Position numbers and translations under genes: made by a program. Below are positions 26,301-38,774 of a stretch of DNA of 64,000 bases, piece by piece. The stretch comes from Botryotinia globosa. Taxonomy: Eukaryota > Ascomycota > Leotiomycetes > Helotiales > Sclerotiniaceae. Each line of letters begins with the position of its first letter. Position 1 is the first letter of the stretch. Location of the stretch: NCBI GenBank assembly GCA_014898425.1, contig RCSZ01000017.1:1-64000 (forward strand). Reading direction: 5' to 3'. The notes under the pieces are model-generated. The model was not told the origin of the DNA, did no database searches, and saw only the letters and a program-made list of their open reading frames with translations.

Positions 26301-27090
26301 GTTATTTCATCTGAAACCGAGCTTCTCAACATGATACGAGATATCCGTGACGAGCTTCATATGCTCAGATCTCTGGCAGAGGATCAAGAAATTGTTTGGA
26401 AGCAGGTCTTTGCTTCCAGTGACCTGATGCACTTCAAAGCTTACAGTCCTACCAATGTCAAGAAAGATTTGAACGCTATGCTTTCTGAAGCAGATAAGAC
26501 GGAGGATTATGTTAGTGAAACGCAAATGATAGTATAAGTGGACTTTTCAGCTGACGCAAAACAAAGATAAACACTCTACTCGACCTACGACAAGCGGAAT
26601 TTGGAAGGTTACAAGCATACGATTCAGCTAGACAGTCCAACAGTATCTTTGTATTTACAATCATGACCATCGTGTTTGTAAGTCTTGGTTGGCAGTCATC
26701 AGAGAGAGGTGAATACTTGTGAAGCTAATGATTAATCTTCAAATACAGCTTCCTCTCTCATTCCTGACGTCTCTCTTCGCGCTGAACGTATCCGATTTTC
26801 CCCACGAAGGAGACAACGTGCAATATAAGGGGCGGTGGATATTCTCCATTATCTGCGAGTATTTATGAGACCGAGAAATTCAATAGCTAACATGATGATT
26901 AGTTGGTGTCACCGCACTCATCTCTATTCCCGCCATTATTTTCGCGTGGAAAGTCAACGCCGTTTCTAGCTTTAGACCAAGGAATAATATTATCAGTGAA
27001 ACTTCGAAGCATACTGATGCCATAAAGGGAGCTTTGATTAGAGTGAGAAGGAGAGGTAGGAAACAGCATGATATCGAGGCAAAACAATGA
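23373..27090 (+). CDS. Ankyrin-repeat/CorA-like Mg2+ transporter-type protein, 3' part (residues 337-1364), 10 exons with the 5' part
   Basis: Exons: 23373-24900, 25035-25169, 25240-25326, 25391-25620, 25690-25736, 25801-26078, 26136-26510, 26567-26677, 26749-26854, 26903-27090. All junctions keep frame, and with 8122-9131 the total is 4095 nt. More ankyrin repeats run to about residue 790. From RWIHLP (about 837) the protein matches the fungal ankyrin-CorA type: TLDQYYYPTI, then KILMVNQLWIWIID, then SSETELL..IRDIRDEL, then two membrane helices (about 1253-1280 and 1297-1318). The CorA GMN loop motif is replaced by ALN (1278-1280). The last intron (26855-26902) is GC-AG; the others are GT-AG. 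Membrane location and ion transport are inferred; loss of GMN makes canonical Mg2+ transport doubtful. No in-frame ATG starts this half, so it is probably a displaced fragment unless the block is spliced out. Confidence 0.85.
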
Positions 27091-27727
27091 CATGTGGGCA
27101 TAATATATACGCAGAGGCCGGGAACTATATCGATGGATATTTTCTTGAACACATAAACGAATTCTCATTTTCATCTACCAGAACTTCTCATATATAAGCA
27201 TTTAAACCTATACGCAGAACATTTTCTGGCTGGGTTGAGTGTACCCACTGCTGCTTTCTTTCAATCAGACTAGTGATGTATGCACTTGCGATGACTGTAA
27301 CAACATCAAACAGCTTGACAAGCAGGAGAATACTGGATTATAGAGATGAGCTGCAATTCCACTAGTCCCAGGTAAGCACGACTTCCGTGATTATTTAAAT
27401 TTATTTCGGGGAGAACAGCGAGTATTGCGCGGGGAAGATGTATCAGCGCGGATGGTATAACTTCTCCGGAAAAGTTTGTGATACATAGGAGGGGCACTAC
27501 AGGAATTTGAAGCGCGACTACCCGAGATTGATGACCGTTTTCGGTAAGTTTGAATCCGAAAAATCATGGGTTCAAAAGGGGGGGGGGGGAGCTTCGGTCT
27601 CCTCAGCCTACGGTCATACATACCTGCCTAAATACATGCATATCTACTTCGTCTTGACCTTCAATCCATAATTCCCGTCTTTCTTCTTCGTCCGCATATC
27701 TTCATCCATTACCACCTCGGATGTTCA
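27091..27727. other. intergenic, convergent gene ends
   Basis: 3' flanks of the ankyrin/CorA gene (+) and the HNH gene (-). Contains a run of ten or more G at about 27580-27590. No gene seen. Confidence 0.5.
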
Positions 27728-28596
27728 TCATCTACTCTTCCATCTCACTCTGCCCACCCAATCCACAAACTTCTGCACATCCTCCCTCTCCCCCAGTAAC
27801 TCAACCGTATAATACTCCCTAGCCAATTCCTCATGCCCCGCGACGCGATGCACGAAACTATGACACGCTCTGCATAACCACGCTACATTGTTTAATTCTT
27901 CCTCGGTATGCCACCCGCGTTTCAGGACTTTCGCATGCACGAATTTGGGGATGAGATGGTGGTACGTGAGGGGGATCCAATCGCGGTCGCAGAGCTCGCA
28001 GGCAGTGGTGACGGCGCGGAGGGCTTGGGGTGTGGGGGGCGGAGAAAGGAGTTGCGAGAAGTAGGTGGAGAGGGGCGTGTGGAGAAAGGAAGATAGAGAT
28101 AAACTGGGAGGAAGCAGGGAGTAGGTGTGCAGTGAGTCTGAGATGCTAGGGGGGAGAGAATCGCTAAGGAGAGTTGAGGTTTCGAAATCGAGGGGGTGTA
28201 TGAAGGGATATTTTCTTTGGAGGGAGGGGTCGTGGGTGTAGGCTGTGTATGATAAGGTTCGGAGGTCGGATGGGAGATGCGTGAATATTTCTAGAGCGAT
28301 GTACTGAATTTACATATATTAATATCAATCTCCTTCAAAATAGTCTCCCATTTTCATGTATAAAAAAAGCGTACTTCGATAAACTCCGCCAGCTCCTCTG
28401 CGTCGTTGATTTTAGATTCTTCTACGTCGATCTCTTTCGATAGAGGTTTTATCGCCGTTTTCCTCCCCGCTTTAGCCTTCCTCGTCTTTCGTTTCGATGT
28501 ATTTGGGTCGGAGGCAGATGTACATTGCTCGATCAAGGGTGTAGAGACACAATCGAGAAAGATGCGAAAATTGGGTTCTTCGATGGTGTCGATCAT
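27728..28596 (-). CDS. HNH-type nuclease domain protein, fungal conserved hypothetical
   Basis: Two exons on the minus strand: 28596-28375 (starting ATG at 28596) and 28303-27728, with a 71 bp intron (GTACGC donor, TTCAG acceptor); 265 residues. The N-terminal third is charged and low-complexity (Lys/Arg-rich, probably nuclear or disordered). After the junction comes a conserved EYIALEIFTHLP-type segment. The C-terminal third is an HNH-like zinc-binding module: CELCD near residue 168, TYHHLIPK, then NNVAWLCRACHSFVHR. CxxC, the HH pair, the Asn and the second CxxC...H are all present, as expected for an intact HNH fold with a structural zinc. Substrate is unknown; many fungal members of this type are uncharacterised. 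It converges with the ankyrin/CorA gene upstream. Confidence 0.8.
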
Positions 28597-29075
28597 TAGG
28601 CGTGGAATTTATCGCCAATATTGATGCTAAAGCTGGAGGGCAAATTTAAGGGGTAATGACTCGGTAATTTTGGGTTCCGTAACTCCATGTGAAGTTTAGA
28701 ATGTGTAGATTTATTTATCTGGTGATGTTAATATTGATCGAAAGCCCGGACGCCACCATCGATGAAGTCACGACGGTGAGATGCAATCATGCAATGGTAT
28801 GCCTAGTGCTGCCAAGTATTGAGCTGGAGCCACTATGCGTCGTCCCGCAGTAGATATCTATGATCACCGGTAAGTAATAAATCTTACCCCGCAATGATGC
28901 TCTTATTGGAGCTTATCATTTTAATGAATGGCAAATTTCATGGATATTATCCTTCGAGAATATTATGGATATATAACAATTCAATACCAATATCATTATA
29001 CAATCCGGTAAGTTGTCATTTCGTGTTGTTGAATGAGCAGGAAAAGCCCTAATTTTACTAGGTATATATACAATC

Positions 29076-29979
29076 ATGTCGGACAAGAAAACGATTATAG
29101 CCTTTGATCTCTACGGTACTCTCCTCTCTACCGAAAGCATTGCAAAAGAATTGGCTCGTCATTTTGGCGGCGAGAAAGCACAAGCAGTCGCTACACTATG
29201 GAGGAGATATGTATGTAGCGATCTAGTGTTTCTTGTCAGTCGTTGCAACTCGTCTGATATATGACCATAGCAATTAGAATACACTTTCCGGATGAACAGC
29301 ATGTGTAAGTTTCCTTCTCTCCCCGGCTCAGGTTCCCATCTTAAATTTTCTCCACAATGAAATAATGGAGAAATATAAGCAACCAAGTAGGTATCTAACA
29401 GTAATCATAGTGCTATATAAACCCTTCTCAGAAATCACCAATACATCTCTTCGTCACGCAATATCCGAACATAAACTTGCTCTGGCTGAAACGGATATTG
29501 AGAGTGTAATGAAATCATACAATTCTCTCTCCGCCTTTCCAGACGCTTTAACCGGACTCGAAAACTTGGCGAAAGATTCGGGAACTAATGCTTATGTATT
29601 CTCAAATGGGACAAGTGAAATGGTTTCTTCATCCGTTCATAATTCCCCAGAGCTCTCGAAGTTTAAAGATCTCTTCAATGAGCTTATTACGGTGGAAGAT
29701 GTAGAATACTATAAACCCCATCCGAAAGTTTATGAACATTTGGTTAAGAAAGTAAGAGGTGGTGTTGAGAAAAACGATTGCGAGGATGTGTGGCTTGTCA
29801 GTGGGAATCCATTCGATATTGTAGGCGCGAGACATGCGGGTTTGATGACTTGTTGGGTGGATAGAAGTAAAGGGGGTTGGAATGATATGTTGGGCGATTT
29901 GGCAAGTGGTGGACCGCACCTGGTTGTCGAGGGCGTTGACGCCGCTGTGAGGGAGATCCAAAGAGTGTCTAAGGATTAG
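29076..29979 (+). CDS. Haloacid dehalogenase, type II (HAD-superfamily hydrolase)
   Basis: Three exons: 29076-29210, 29271-29304, 29411-29979; introns of 60 and 106 bp; 245 residues, typical for L-2-haloacid dehalogenases. Motif I is FDLYGTL near residues 10-16, with Asp as the expected nucleophile. The EYTFRMNSM segment of exon 2 fits the type II family. Motif II is VFSNGT; motif III includes the Lys of YYKPHP; motif IV is VSGNPFDIVGARHAG near residue 205. The complete motif set suggests an active enzyme that hydrolyses the carbon-halogen bond of 2-halo acids or acts on a related small substrate, probably in the cytosol. The acceptor of the second intron is the least certain point; it gives SMLLYKPF where relatives usually have Gly-x-Tyr. 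Confidence 0.88.
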
Positions 29980-32900
29980 CAAGCATTGTATGCTACAGCT
30001 CTAGCTTAACTCTGGTAATTATATGCTTGTATACTGGGTCTGAGGTAGAACTTGTTATAGATTGTACATGTATGGATCATGTGTCTAAGCAGATGAATTG
30101 AGAGTTAAGAAGTGAAAGAGTCAATAGATAAAAGAAAGTTCACAATTTTGATCCAAACCTTCTAGACAAGAGAGTTGAAATAGGAGAATCGCCAGCCTTT
30201 CTATAAACAAATCCTACAGCAAATATCTTATGAACGGTTCCAGGAAACCTTTGTAGCAATTTTATTTTCGTCCTAGAATGCATTTCCGATGCACAGCCAC
30301 AGATATCGCGTGGCGGTGCAATATAGCTCTTTCCGCTGTCTGCCCCGCAATGTATATCATCCCTCTCGCCTCGAAGAGCTTGAGATCGTTTCGCATGAAC
30401 TATTCAATACCATATGCTTTCACATTTAAAGAGGGAAGTACAGGAAAGATATAGTAAGGGAAGATGTAGCTTTTGGAGTCGGGGTAGTTGCCAAGAGGTT
30501 CTTCTTATCATGGAAGATGAGTGGGCAGTTCACGAATCGGTAGGCACTTGGCCAAGGTAGCTTTCCAGGTAATAAATGGCTGATATTAGGTGGCGTGCTT
30601 GGGGTCGAAGAAAGCGAACTGGACAGTACGTTGCTACCAGCTCTGCATTTGAGGTATCGCAGATCTCTCAACCCAAGAATCATTTCTTTCACCATCTGCG
30701 ACACACCGAGGACTACATCGCCGGGCTTACGCGTAAGTTTTGATGCTAATATTCAAGCTATTGATCCAGTCTTCCCTTCGAATCCACTGAGAGATAAGGT
30801 TACATGACATGAATACGCTCGGAACACAGGAAACGAAATCTTCCAAGAACGACAGAAGAAGCAAGATAAGAAATCACAAAGGAAATGAATGACACAGAGA
30901 CATTGCCCTGATCTCCCGAACACTTCATGGAGGAAGAGGAATTTTCCGGGACGTATGTGTTATAGGTGTGAATACCCTTACTCCACAACTAATCAATTGA
31001 ACAAAAACAGACCCCTCCTTCTTGCTCAAGAGCATCGTCTCTTCCCGTAATAATACTCCATATTTCCCGAATTTGATCATGATTTCCTTGAAATCTTAGA
31101 ACAATCTGGGCGGAACAAAGTTGAAAGGTAAATCGTGTTGAGGGTATGAGGGGGAAAGGTATTTGGTGTGTTGATTTGTCTCGTCTTTTGGTTTCAAGGG
31201 TCAGGATGGGGGGGAAGTCGTTTGTGTTAGACCCTTTGTCCAATTTGTGTCGAATTTGGGAAAGGCGAGAGGTGAAATTAATCATTCAGGATATACAGCC
31301 ATTCTTACGGGTCTCCTCTTCTTTTAAAAGATCTGCTCGGGAAGTTCTCTCGATTTGTATTGATTCTATTGAATGCGTCCAAAGAACAAAACCGACTTTC
31401 AGAGAGCAGTATATTGTGAACTTGGCCCTTGCTGTGTAAAATTTTTCGACTTTCCATTCTTCAGTTTTCTCCGATAGTCTACCGGTAGAATGGTACAGGA
31501 CAGTTTCTGGCATTCGTGAAGACCATAAACGTTCGAGGGCGGTCGTCGCCGTAACCCCGGTTCTTCGACCTCAACATCGAATACGATACCTTTTATGCAT
31601 GGTTTTGGTATTATCATTTATTTTTCAAAACCTGATCGTGATATGCCAACACAGAGATTTGAGTTGCTCGATTTATGTTGACGCAGACGTCGCTAATTCA
31701 GGCTGGGGGGTTAGTAGACCGAGAAGACCCAGAGACGGCCCAAATATTATATTCCTCGATATGCCAAGTATACGATCTGTTCTCTAATTGCATATATATA
31801 GAGCCTAAGTTGTTTGAATTAAATGGAGACCAAGAATATGAATGTCAGAGTCCGAAACATAGAAGTACCTCTTCAAGGGAATTTTACCTACTCAGACTGT
31901 GATGATTACCTAGTGGAAAATGTTCAGTTGATTGAGTGGCAAATTTTAACAAGGGCTAAACTTCATCTCGAAAAAAGATTGGATTAAACACAATATTAAT
32001 TGTGATGCCCTGAGCAGTTTTGCTTTTTTCCGTTCAAAGAATCATGTTATGGCTCTTGAGTTTGCCTTCGCTCTTCCCCCTAGAGGAAGTAACTTAATGG
32101 GAGTCTCGGCCATCAATTCCTGGGTTTCTGAATAAATAAGAAAGCTCCTTGCATTATCTTATTCGGATTATCAGCGTACGAAGGATTGCAGCGGATCAAC
32201 TGGGCATCAACAATTCTTTTCACTCGATTTGATGCAGAATTTTACACGCAGGCTCCTATGGAGAAGCACAGAAAGGATCGTTTCCCAGCACAATGTTGAG
32301 AATAGAATATCATGTTTTCAACTTGAGATTGTTCTTATGTTCTTCGGGGCTTTCAAGTTTCACGTAGTATGGAGCACGAAGGATTATTTAGCTTAGTCGT
32401 TTTCGACAATGGAGGATTTCAACTAGCGAGGCTGACCAGAACTATTCAATTTCATAAAATTAATGTCTTTGGAGGATGAATCGAGGCTGACTATGTCATT
32501 TCGGTTCTACTGCTTGAAATTTAAGTTTGCGGACTTCAATTTTACAGTGCGAAAGTGCGAGATTCCATAACTCTGTCGACCAAGACGGTCAGTCCATATC
32601 TCACCATCCGGAGATCCACAAATAATAGAATAGGAAATATGCAGTTGCCTTTCAAAGGTTATGTTTAGATCACGGAGCTTCCTTAACTTAATAAAACGAT
32701 ATCTATATCGGGGATTTTTGTAAGACTGTCAGGGTGATATTTGGGGAAGTATCTTATGACCAAATATATTGTCTTCCTGTTCGTGTATTGCTTCATTGGG
32801 TAGACTCTACGATGTGACTTATCTCCTGGTGTCACACTGTCTCTGAAATTCTCATGAATCTTGCAAGGATAATACAATCACTCCCATTGCTCTTTCTAAC

Positions 32901-34579
32901 GGTAAATGCAAGCGGGGTACTTCGTCACCTTGACAATAGGATTAGAGAGAGATATCAAAGAAAAGCATGTGAGCATGCAATCATATGTCTATGGTTTCAG
33001 AGAAGCGGGAAGCAAATCTATATTCCCAATATGATATCTAGATAACGGCGATCTAATATAGGGGTGAGTACGAATGTGGCAGGTAGGATGATTTGAAGAA
33101 GGCCGTTATAAGGAATAGGATGTGTATTGAGGCGAGAAATGAACAAGGTATGCGAGTAGAAAATTGGTTGACTCTTGTCCTACACAGCTTTGGATTCTGT
33201 TAATCAAAAATCAAGGTTATCTTCATTGCATGTCCGATGTTCGACACGCAAGCTGCATATTTTCCCAAACTTAGCGCTAAAACGAGGCATCCCGAACTTT
33301 TATAGAATGCCATGTTGAACAACGACCTTCATGAATCAGGGGAAATGTTTGATTGTTGGTTCCCCACAATAGGCAGCCGCAAAACTGTACCGTTGTGGAT
33401 ATGGATAAGGCCACTAGGTTTTCTCCTTAGGAGCTTTTGGCTGCTAATATTTAAAGTTCCGAAAAATATTCCGCGTCCTTACTCTAGTCGTAAAGCTCCA
33501 TTTGTAATACGCATCGTCGTTTAAGATTTTGAAAGAAGCTTTCGAGTTCTGGTGTGGCTTGACATATTTCTATAAAGATCCAAAGGAATCTTGACTAACA
33601 TTTCGACGGGTCTTTAGTATTGCAGACTTTTCGACGTATTGCCTCGTACTACTTAACTGTATGTAGACCCGGCTAACCAGAGCGACGCGCCCAATCGTCC
33701 GAGCTTGAATTTGTAGCGAATGATGCACGTTTTTGCTTATGTAACATTTCGGATCCACTCCATATCCATCCAAGGGGTTTTCTGGAAGATGGGAAGGGAT
33801 CACCATGACCTAATAAGTCTTATTACCCTTTAACCTTACGACAACACAACACGAGATTAGCCACAATCAAATGCTCCTACAAAGTATTATCATTAGATAC
33901 AACATCAAACAAATCTTGTATCTGAATGGACAATTGGTTGACTAAATGATTACCATATCATTTTCAATAGTCCACCAGTCCATCATGTCATGGATTTAAT
34001 TGTAAGACAGGAGTCGATGGGAGCAATTCCTACAAGCTCTCATTCTCGTGCATATCCGAGATCGCGAAAAAGGCAAGACAGGATTTATCTTCCATCATCT
34101 AATCGAACACGACGATGCTGGGGATCAAATCTAAGCACCTTATCTATCTATGTTGGTAATCTCCACTTTGTGCATAGGTAGTTCGAAAGAAGTTGGGTAT
34201 GGCCGTGATTTATTTGTTGCCATTCCAATATAGGAAATCAGGCATACTCAGCCTCTGTGTCCCTGAAAGGTTGCATCCTTCGTTACATATCTACTAAGCC
34301 TACGATGGCACAGCGGACTAGAAGCCCTGAAGCCTCCTCTCCAACTAAGGCGGAGTAGGTCCTGTTTGTCGGATGTGATAAATTTAATTATTTGGTTTCA
34401 CGTCATCTAATTGCTTGTTACCCATGAGGTTGCAACACAACGGCTGCTTTCAAGACCATAAAACTCCTCTCCCCCCAACCAATCTCTGCCTGCAAGCGCG
34501 TTTGACGATCCAACGAAAAAAATTGTCCAACATTGAGATTCGATTAGTTATCGAAGATTTATATTTGAGGAGAACAAAA
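29980..34579. other. intergenic, no gene recognised
   Basis: Several short frames on both strands (for example 30989-31285 minus and 31146-31439 plus) overlap each other, and none has a recognisable domain or a splice structure I could extend. Base composition is ordinary, not RIP-like. A spliced non-coding RNA or a fast-evolving gene cannot be excluded. Confidence 0.4.
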
Positions 34580-35515
34580 ATGTCAACTTCATTTGATGGT
34601 CCATATCCACCGAATCCACAACAAAGATCATCCCGCTGGCCAACTGCACCAGGAGTTTACGTCAACGTCGAGTTCAGAGTCTCGATGTCTGAGAACGATA
34701 AGGGGCATGGGGCATCATTGAGGTATGCATCAAGAAACATGAGGGAAAGGGCAAGAGCAAGAGCAAATACACATTTGGGTGGTAAACCAATACCATCGAT
34801 ATTGACACCTGGTCATCCTCACCCTAATGATCCATCTCAATATCAGCAAAAACCACAGCAACAGCGAGACTTCGATCGAGGGTTGAGCATTGGTATGGAA
34901 ACACCAGGGAGGGGAAAATCTGCACCACCGACGATGAACGATAGAACTCAACCAATTAGTCCAGTCAGTCCAGTTAGCCCTATGAGTGCTGTTGGCAGTC
35001 CAATACAACATCGGATAGTGAATTTGCCTCGGCAAAACATTATGGATCGATTAGATCGACCTTTGCCATCAACACCAGGACGATTTCGACTCGGCGAAGA
35101 TGACTTGCCATGGTCAACACCTCCTTCGTATTGGAATGCCGAACCTGATACATCAGAAAGTGTTGGTCCTACAATAACCAGTATTGAGACCTTTCAGCCA
35201 TATCAACCATCTCCAACTACTGCTAGACGAACGGAAGATCCTAAAAGAGTTCGAGAGTTGTCGGAACTTCAACAGGCTATGATGACGGTGGATAGTATCG
35301 ACAATGATGTTTGGGATCCGTGGATGTGGGATAGTGTAGGAGATATGCCTAGAGGGCCAAGAAGTATTGGCTGGGCAGTAAGTTCGAACGATGCATCTGG
35401 CTCCCCGACCTCGCCGTCGCCAAATACCCCTCCTCCTCCGCCTTACGTTGTTAGTCAGTGGGAAAATGCTTGTCAGAAGAGAATCACGACTACAAGACCT
35501 AGAAGTACGGGCTGA
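34580..35515 (+). CDS. Pro/Ser/Thr-rich, probably disordered protein of unknown function
   Basis: Single open frame of 311 codons from the ATG at 34580 (context AAAAATGTC). The same frame is open upstream to an ATG at 34424, giving 363 residues, but that segment reads like a leader and I prefer the downstream start. It contains SPVSP repeats, Gln-rich (QQKPQQQ) and poly-Pro (TPPPPPY) stretches and a short acidic/aromatic stretch around NDVWDPWMWDS. An N-terminal patch (NMRERARARAN) is strongly basic. No domain, signal peptide or membrane segment is visible. Composition suggests a scaffold or regulatory protein, but that is a guess. Confidence 0.6.
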   Translation: MSTSFDGPYPPNPQQRSSRWPTAPGVYVNVEFRVSMSENDKGHGASLRYASRNMRERARARANTHLGGKPIPSILTPGHPHPNDPSQYQQKPQQQRDFDRGLSIGMETPGRGKSAPPTMNDRTQPISPVSPVSPMSAVGSPIQHRIVNLPRQNIMDRLDRPLPSTPGRFRLGEDDLPWSTPPSYWNAEPDTSESVGPTITSIETFQPYQPSPTTARRTEDPKRVRELSELQQAMMTVDSIDNDVWDPWMWDSVGDMPRGPRSIGWAVSSNDASGSPTSPSPNTPPPPPYVVSQWENACQKRITTTRPRSTG

Positions 35516-38451
35516 GGTTTGAAATTGAAATCCGTACGGAATTTCTTGAATACGATCTATAGGACAAACATGGAGACTTAGGAACCGTTCCGGGCGCGAG
35601 CACTATCATTCTTTTATATTTCAATAATCTAGAAGGAAGTGCCCAAAATTCTATGGAAGACTTGCTTTGTACAGCAATTGTGTAGATATGGATATGCCCG
35701 GCACAAACAACTTCGCCACAAATCGGTGAACATGAAATGAACCTCAAGTTCAAATTCATCTGCCATTTGTTAGAAGCATCTCGGGTCCGAAGATTGCCAC
35801 TCGAAGCTTGCATGCCTCACTGTCGTTACAAAAAGCGGTCCGAAAACCTTCTAGTCTATTCGACTTCGCTCCACCCGCATACACGAATTCGTTTCCAATA
35901 TAAAATTTGGATCATATCAAAAATATAGCGGAGCACAATTGGGCCTCAAGCAAACTCTTCATTGGGACAAGGCGAAAATATCGGATTTAACGGAACAAAG
36001 ACAGGGAGTACAAACACTACGAATAACCGGGGTAAAAGCGGATATCTTCGCATGAGCTAGTACATTTACGGGACATATTTGACGTCAAATATCAAGCTTG
36101 ACTGAACTTGGAGATTCAGGGAAGATCTTTGATCAGATGGAAGATCTTGCACGGGAATGGAATGCAGCTAGAATGTAGCTAGAATTAGGTAGCCAAATTC
36201 TTTTGAATCGATGGTTTGAAACACAATTTTTGCAAGGGATGTGAGACTCTTGATCCGAAGGAGTTGGTGAAACTTATTGTAGCAATGAATTCCCCATCAT
36301 TGTGGCTGTGTAAATTTTGTTTTCCCCTTCCGTTCCCTTCAGTAGACCTAGGTTACCTTCAAACACAAGGTTTTGTCGCAGGAAAATGAAGTCTCAGTGT
36401 CCTTCGCCTCGTTTCAACTTTGAAAAACTAACCCAGGTACATCGCCGTAGAACATCGGGCAACCTCCATGTCCCTGTCTGTCAAAAAAGATCACAGGCAT
36501 ATATTATCGGTCCTTTCTGTTTAGTTGCGGAGATCCTGCACGGAGGTGCCGAAGCTCGTTTGCTTCTATGTAGGTGCCTGGAATTAACGGCTATGTATAC
36601 TATCAGAGCCATCTTCCAAAGGCATGTCTATTAACTTGGTATTTCGGATAGATGGACGGAAGAGTGAAAATGAAATTATATGGATTATATGCAGGGCCAA
36701 TTTCGTACCTTACAATCGATGTACCGTTATGAGTATGCGGAGATTGATATTGACGCCACCAAGGCGATAAGTGAAGAAGTAAGTGATAGCTCGTTTCATT
36801 CGTTGCGAAATTGGAGGACATGGTTCGAAGATGCACACATGTATATCTCAGATGGTAAGGCATCTCAAATTATCCTTGTTCTTCGATAATTGCCGACTCT
36901 CTTCATAACGCTTGATAGAGATTTAGTTCGAAGTTGAACTAATTCTCTCCAATAAGGATGATTCGGATCTTGTAAGAGAACACTTTATGCAGGAAGGCAT
37001 GCATGTGATAGCCCGGACTTCAAGTTCTAATTGGGAATTCATTGGTAACCAATGCTATTGCGAGGGGCACCGGTAGTCAGTTCAGTTCTTGGGACTTAAT
37101 TGCAGAGACATGGAAGAAACAAACGATGAAGAATAGGAATAAGAATCTGTATCAGAGGTACCATACTTTCTCGCCATGTAAGTAAATATCGCAATTACTA
37201 TCTTGGTAATGATAGGCACGTCCATGACTTTTCATGTTCATATGCAGGAGATACACCATTTAGAAAAACTATGGCTACATCGGACTGATAGTCTCCGCTC
37301 ATGATATGCAGACACTTTCTTCCCTTTCATGACAGAAAGAGCGAGCGTCAAAAAGTTCTACCAAATGCTCGTTACATCAAAGAAGCCATTAATGCATCTA
37401 CCCATCACGCTCTGGGGGTGACACATATTTACATGATGCAGGGGCTATTGCTCATCAGTCTTGTGTCTCTGCTGTTATATCCCATAATTACCCAACTCGG
37501 ATAGACGAAGAGCTCTCTATCGCTTAGGCACCATAACCATTGCGATAGAAGTTTCTACGCGACGCCAACATCAAAATGCAACCATTCGAAACAATACAAA
37601 GATATCAGACGAAGGATCACAGAATCCCTCCATTTCAACCCTTGCCATCACTCGGAATTCTTACCCTGTGCTATAGTTCAACCCGGAAGGAGGATTGTAT
37701 CCTTGATTTTTGACTGGAGGGTTACTTCCGAGGCGAAAATTGGACCCGTGGGGTTGACTGCGAGGCGTATTTTGAATTTTCTCGGTCCGATGTGCCTTTC
37801 GTTTGATATTGTCAATTTCTTTTCAGAGATTGTACAACTGAAATTGCTCTTCAACGTTGCTGTGTGTACCATACCTCGAAGTTTGAATCGACTGTATGTG
37901 ACCTCGTCTCTTTGGCTGCTAAAATTGTCTTTGTTCAGTTTCGTGATAGACGTGAATATGAAATATTTATTGGTCTTGGGGCTTAAGTATCCTCAACCTA
38001 CCAGGGTGTTGGCCTAGATTTTTCGGTCGCAAGTGTGACCATTTGTCTCTACTTGCGTAGGTGACAACTTGCACATAGTGCCTGAAATTTTTGCTTGCTT
38101 TTGCTTACTTATTCGATCGGCATCTCAAAATGATCGATCTAAGAGTTAAAGGTGTCTACTGATTAGGTTACTCAGACTCTTCAACGAGTGCATCAATCTA
38201 GAGGGAAAATTGATGTCAAGTTGACATCTGTAACACATTATGAGCCTGTGGTGTTTGATTATGGCAGAGGGTCGTTGGCTGTAACCGGCCTTCATCCTGA
38301 GGTGGCTGCTAAAAAAAAGCTGAGGCTTATTTGCAGGCATTTCTCTACCCATAATCTCTCACATTTTTCGATATAGATGTAGCTTCCCGAGCAATAATTT
38401 CTTTCGTTTTGAATAACTGACAGCATCGAAGTGTAAGATCAAATTATTTAA
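35516..38451. other. intergenic, no gene recognised
   Basis: Only short overlapping frames without domains. I found no splice-supported model, transposon ends or RNA gene. Confidence 0.4.
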
Positions 38452-38774
38452 CTAAGCGACTTTAATTATATTCGAGGCGGTAGAAGGCTTGATCGGCCTT
38501 GCTCTAAGTGCAATCAGCGTTGCAGTTTTTTTGCCATATGCGTTGATTATTTTGACATCTTTATCACTGGCAAGAACTTCAGTGAAGATTATGAGCAGTT
38601 GCATGCTTTGGTATAACTCAGAAGGTGCTTACCTTTGCTAGCATGCATGGTTTCCATAGGAGTATGCTCTGGTTCGATTACTTCTTCCTCAAATCTGATA
38701 TTAGATTTGACGACGGAACCATCAGGACTGAAATACCACGGCCTGGGTCGAGGTTGAGGGGGTATATTAAACAT
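38452..38774 (-). CDS. Tentative small two-exon protein (88 aa), unknown
   Basis: Minus-strand model: exon 38774-38633 (ATG at 38774), 56 bp intron with GTAAGC donor and GAAG acceptor, exon 38576-38452. The first exon encodes a Pro/Arg-rich then acidic segment; the second a Lys-rich segment (ASDKDVKIINAYGKK). Both exons are open and the junction keeps frame, but the acceptor is non-ideal and nothing is recognised. It may be a gene fragment. Confidence 0.3.

Noticed and set aside
23455..26525. Minus-strand frames opposite the ankyrin/CorA exons
   Set aside because: Shadows of the plus-strand coding exons.
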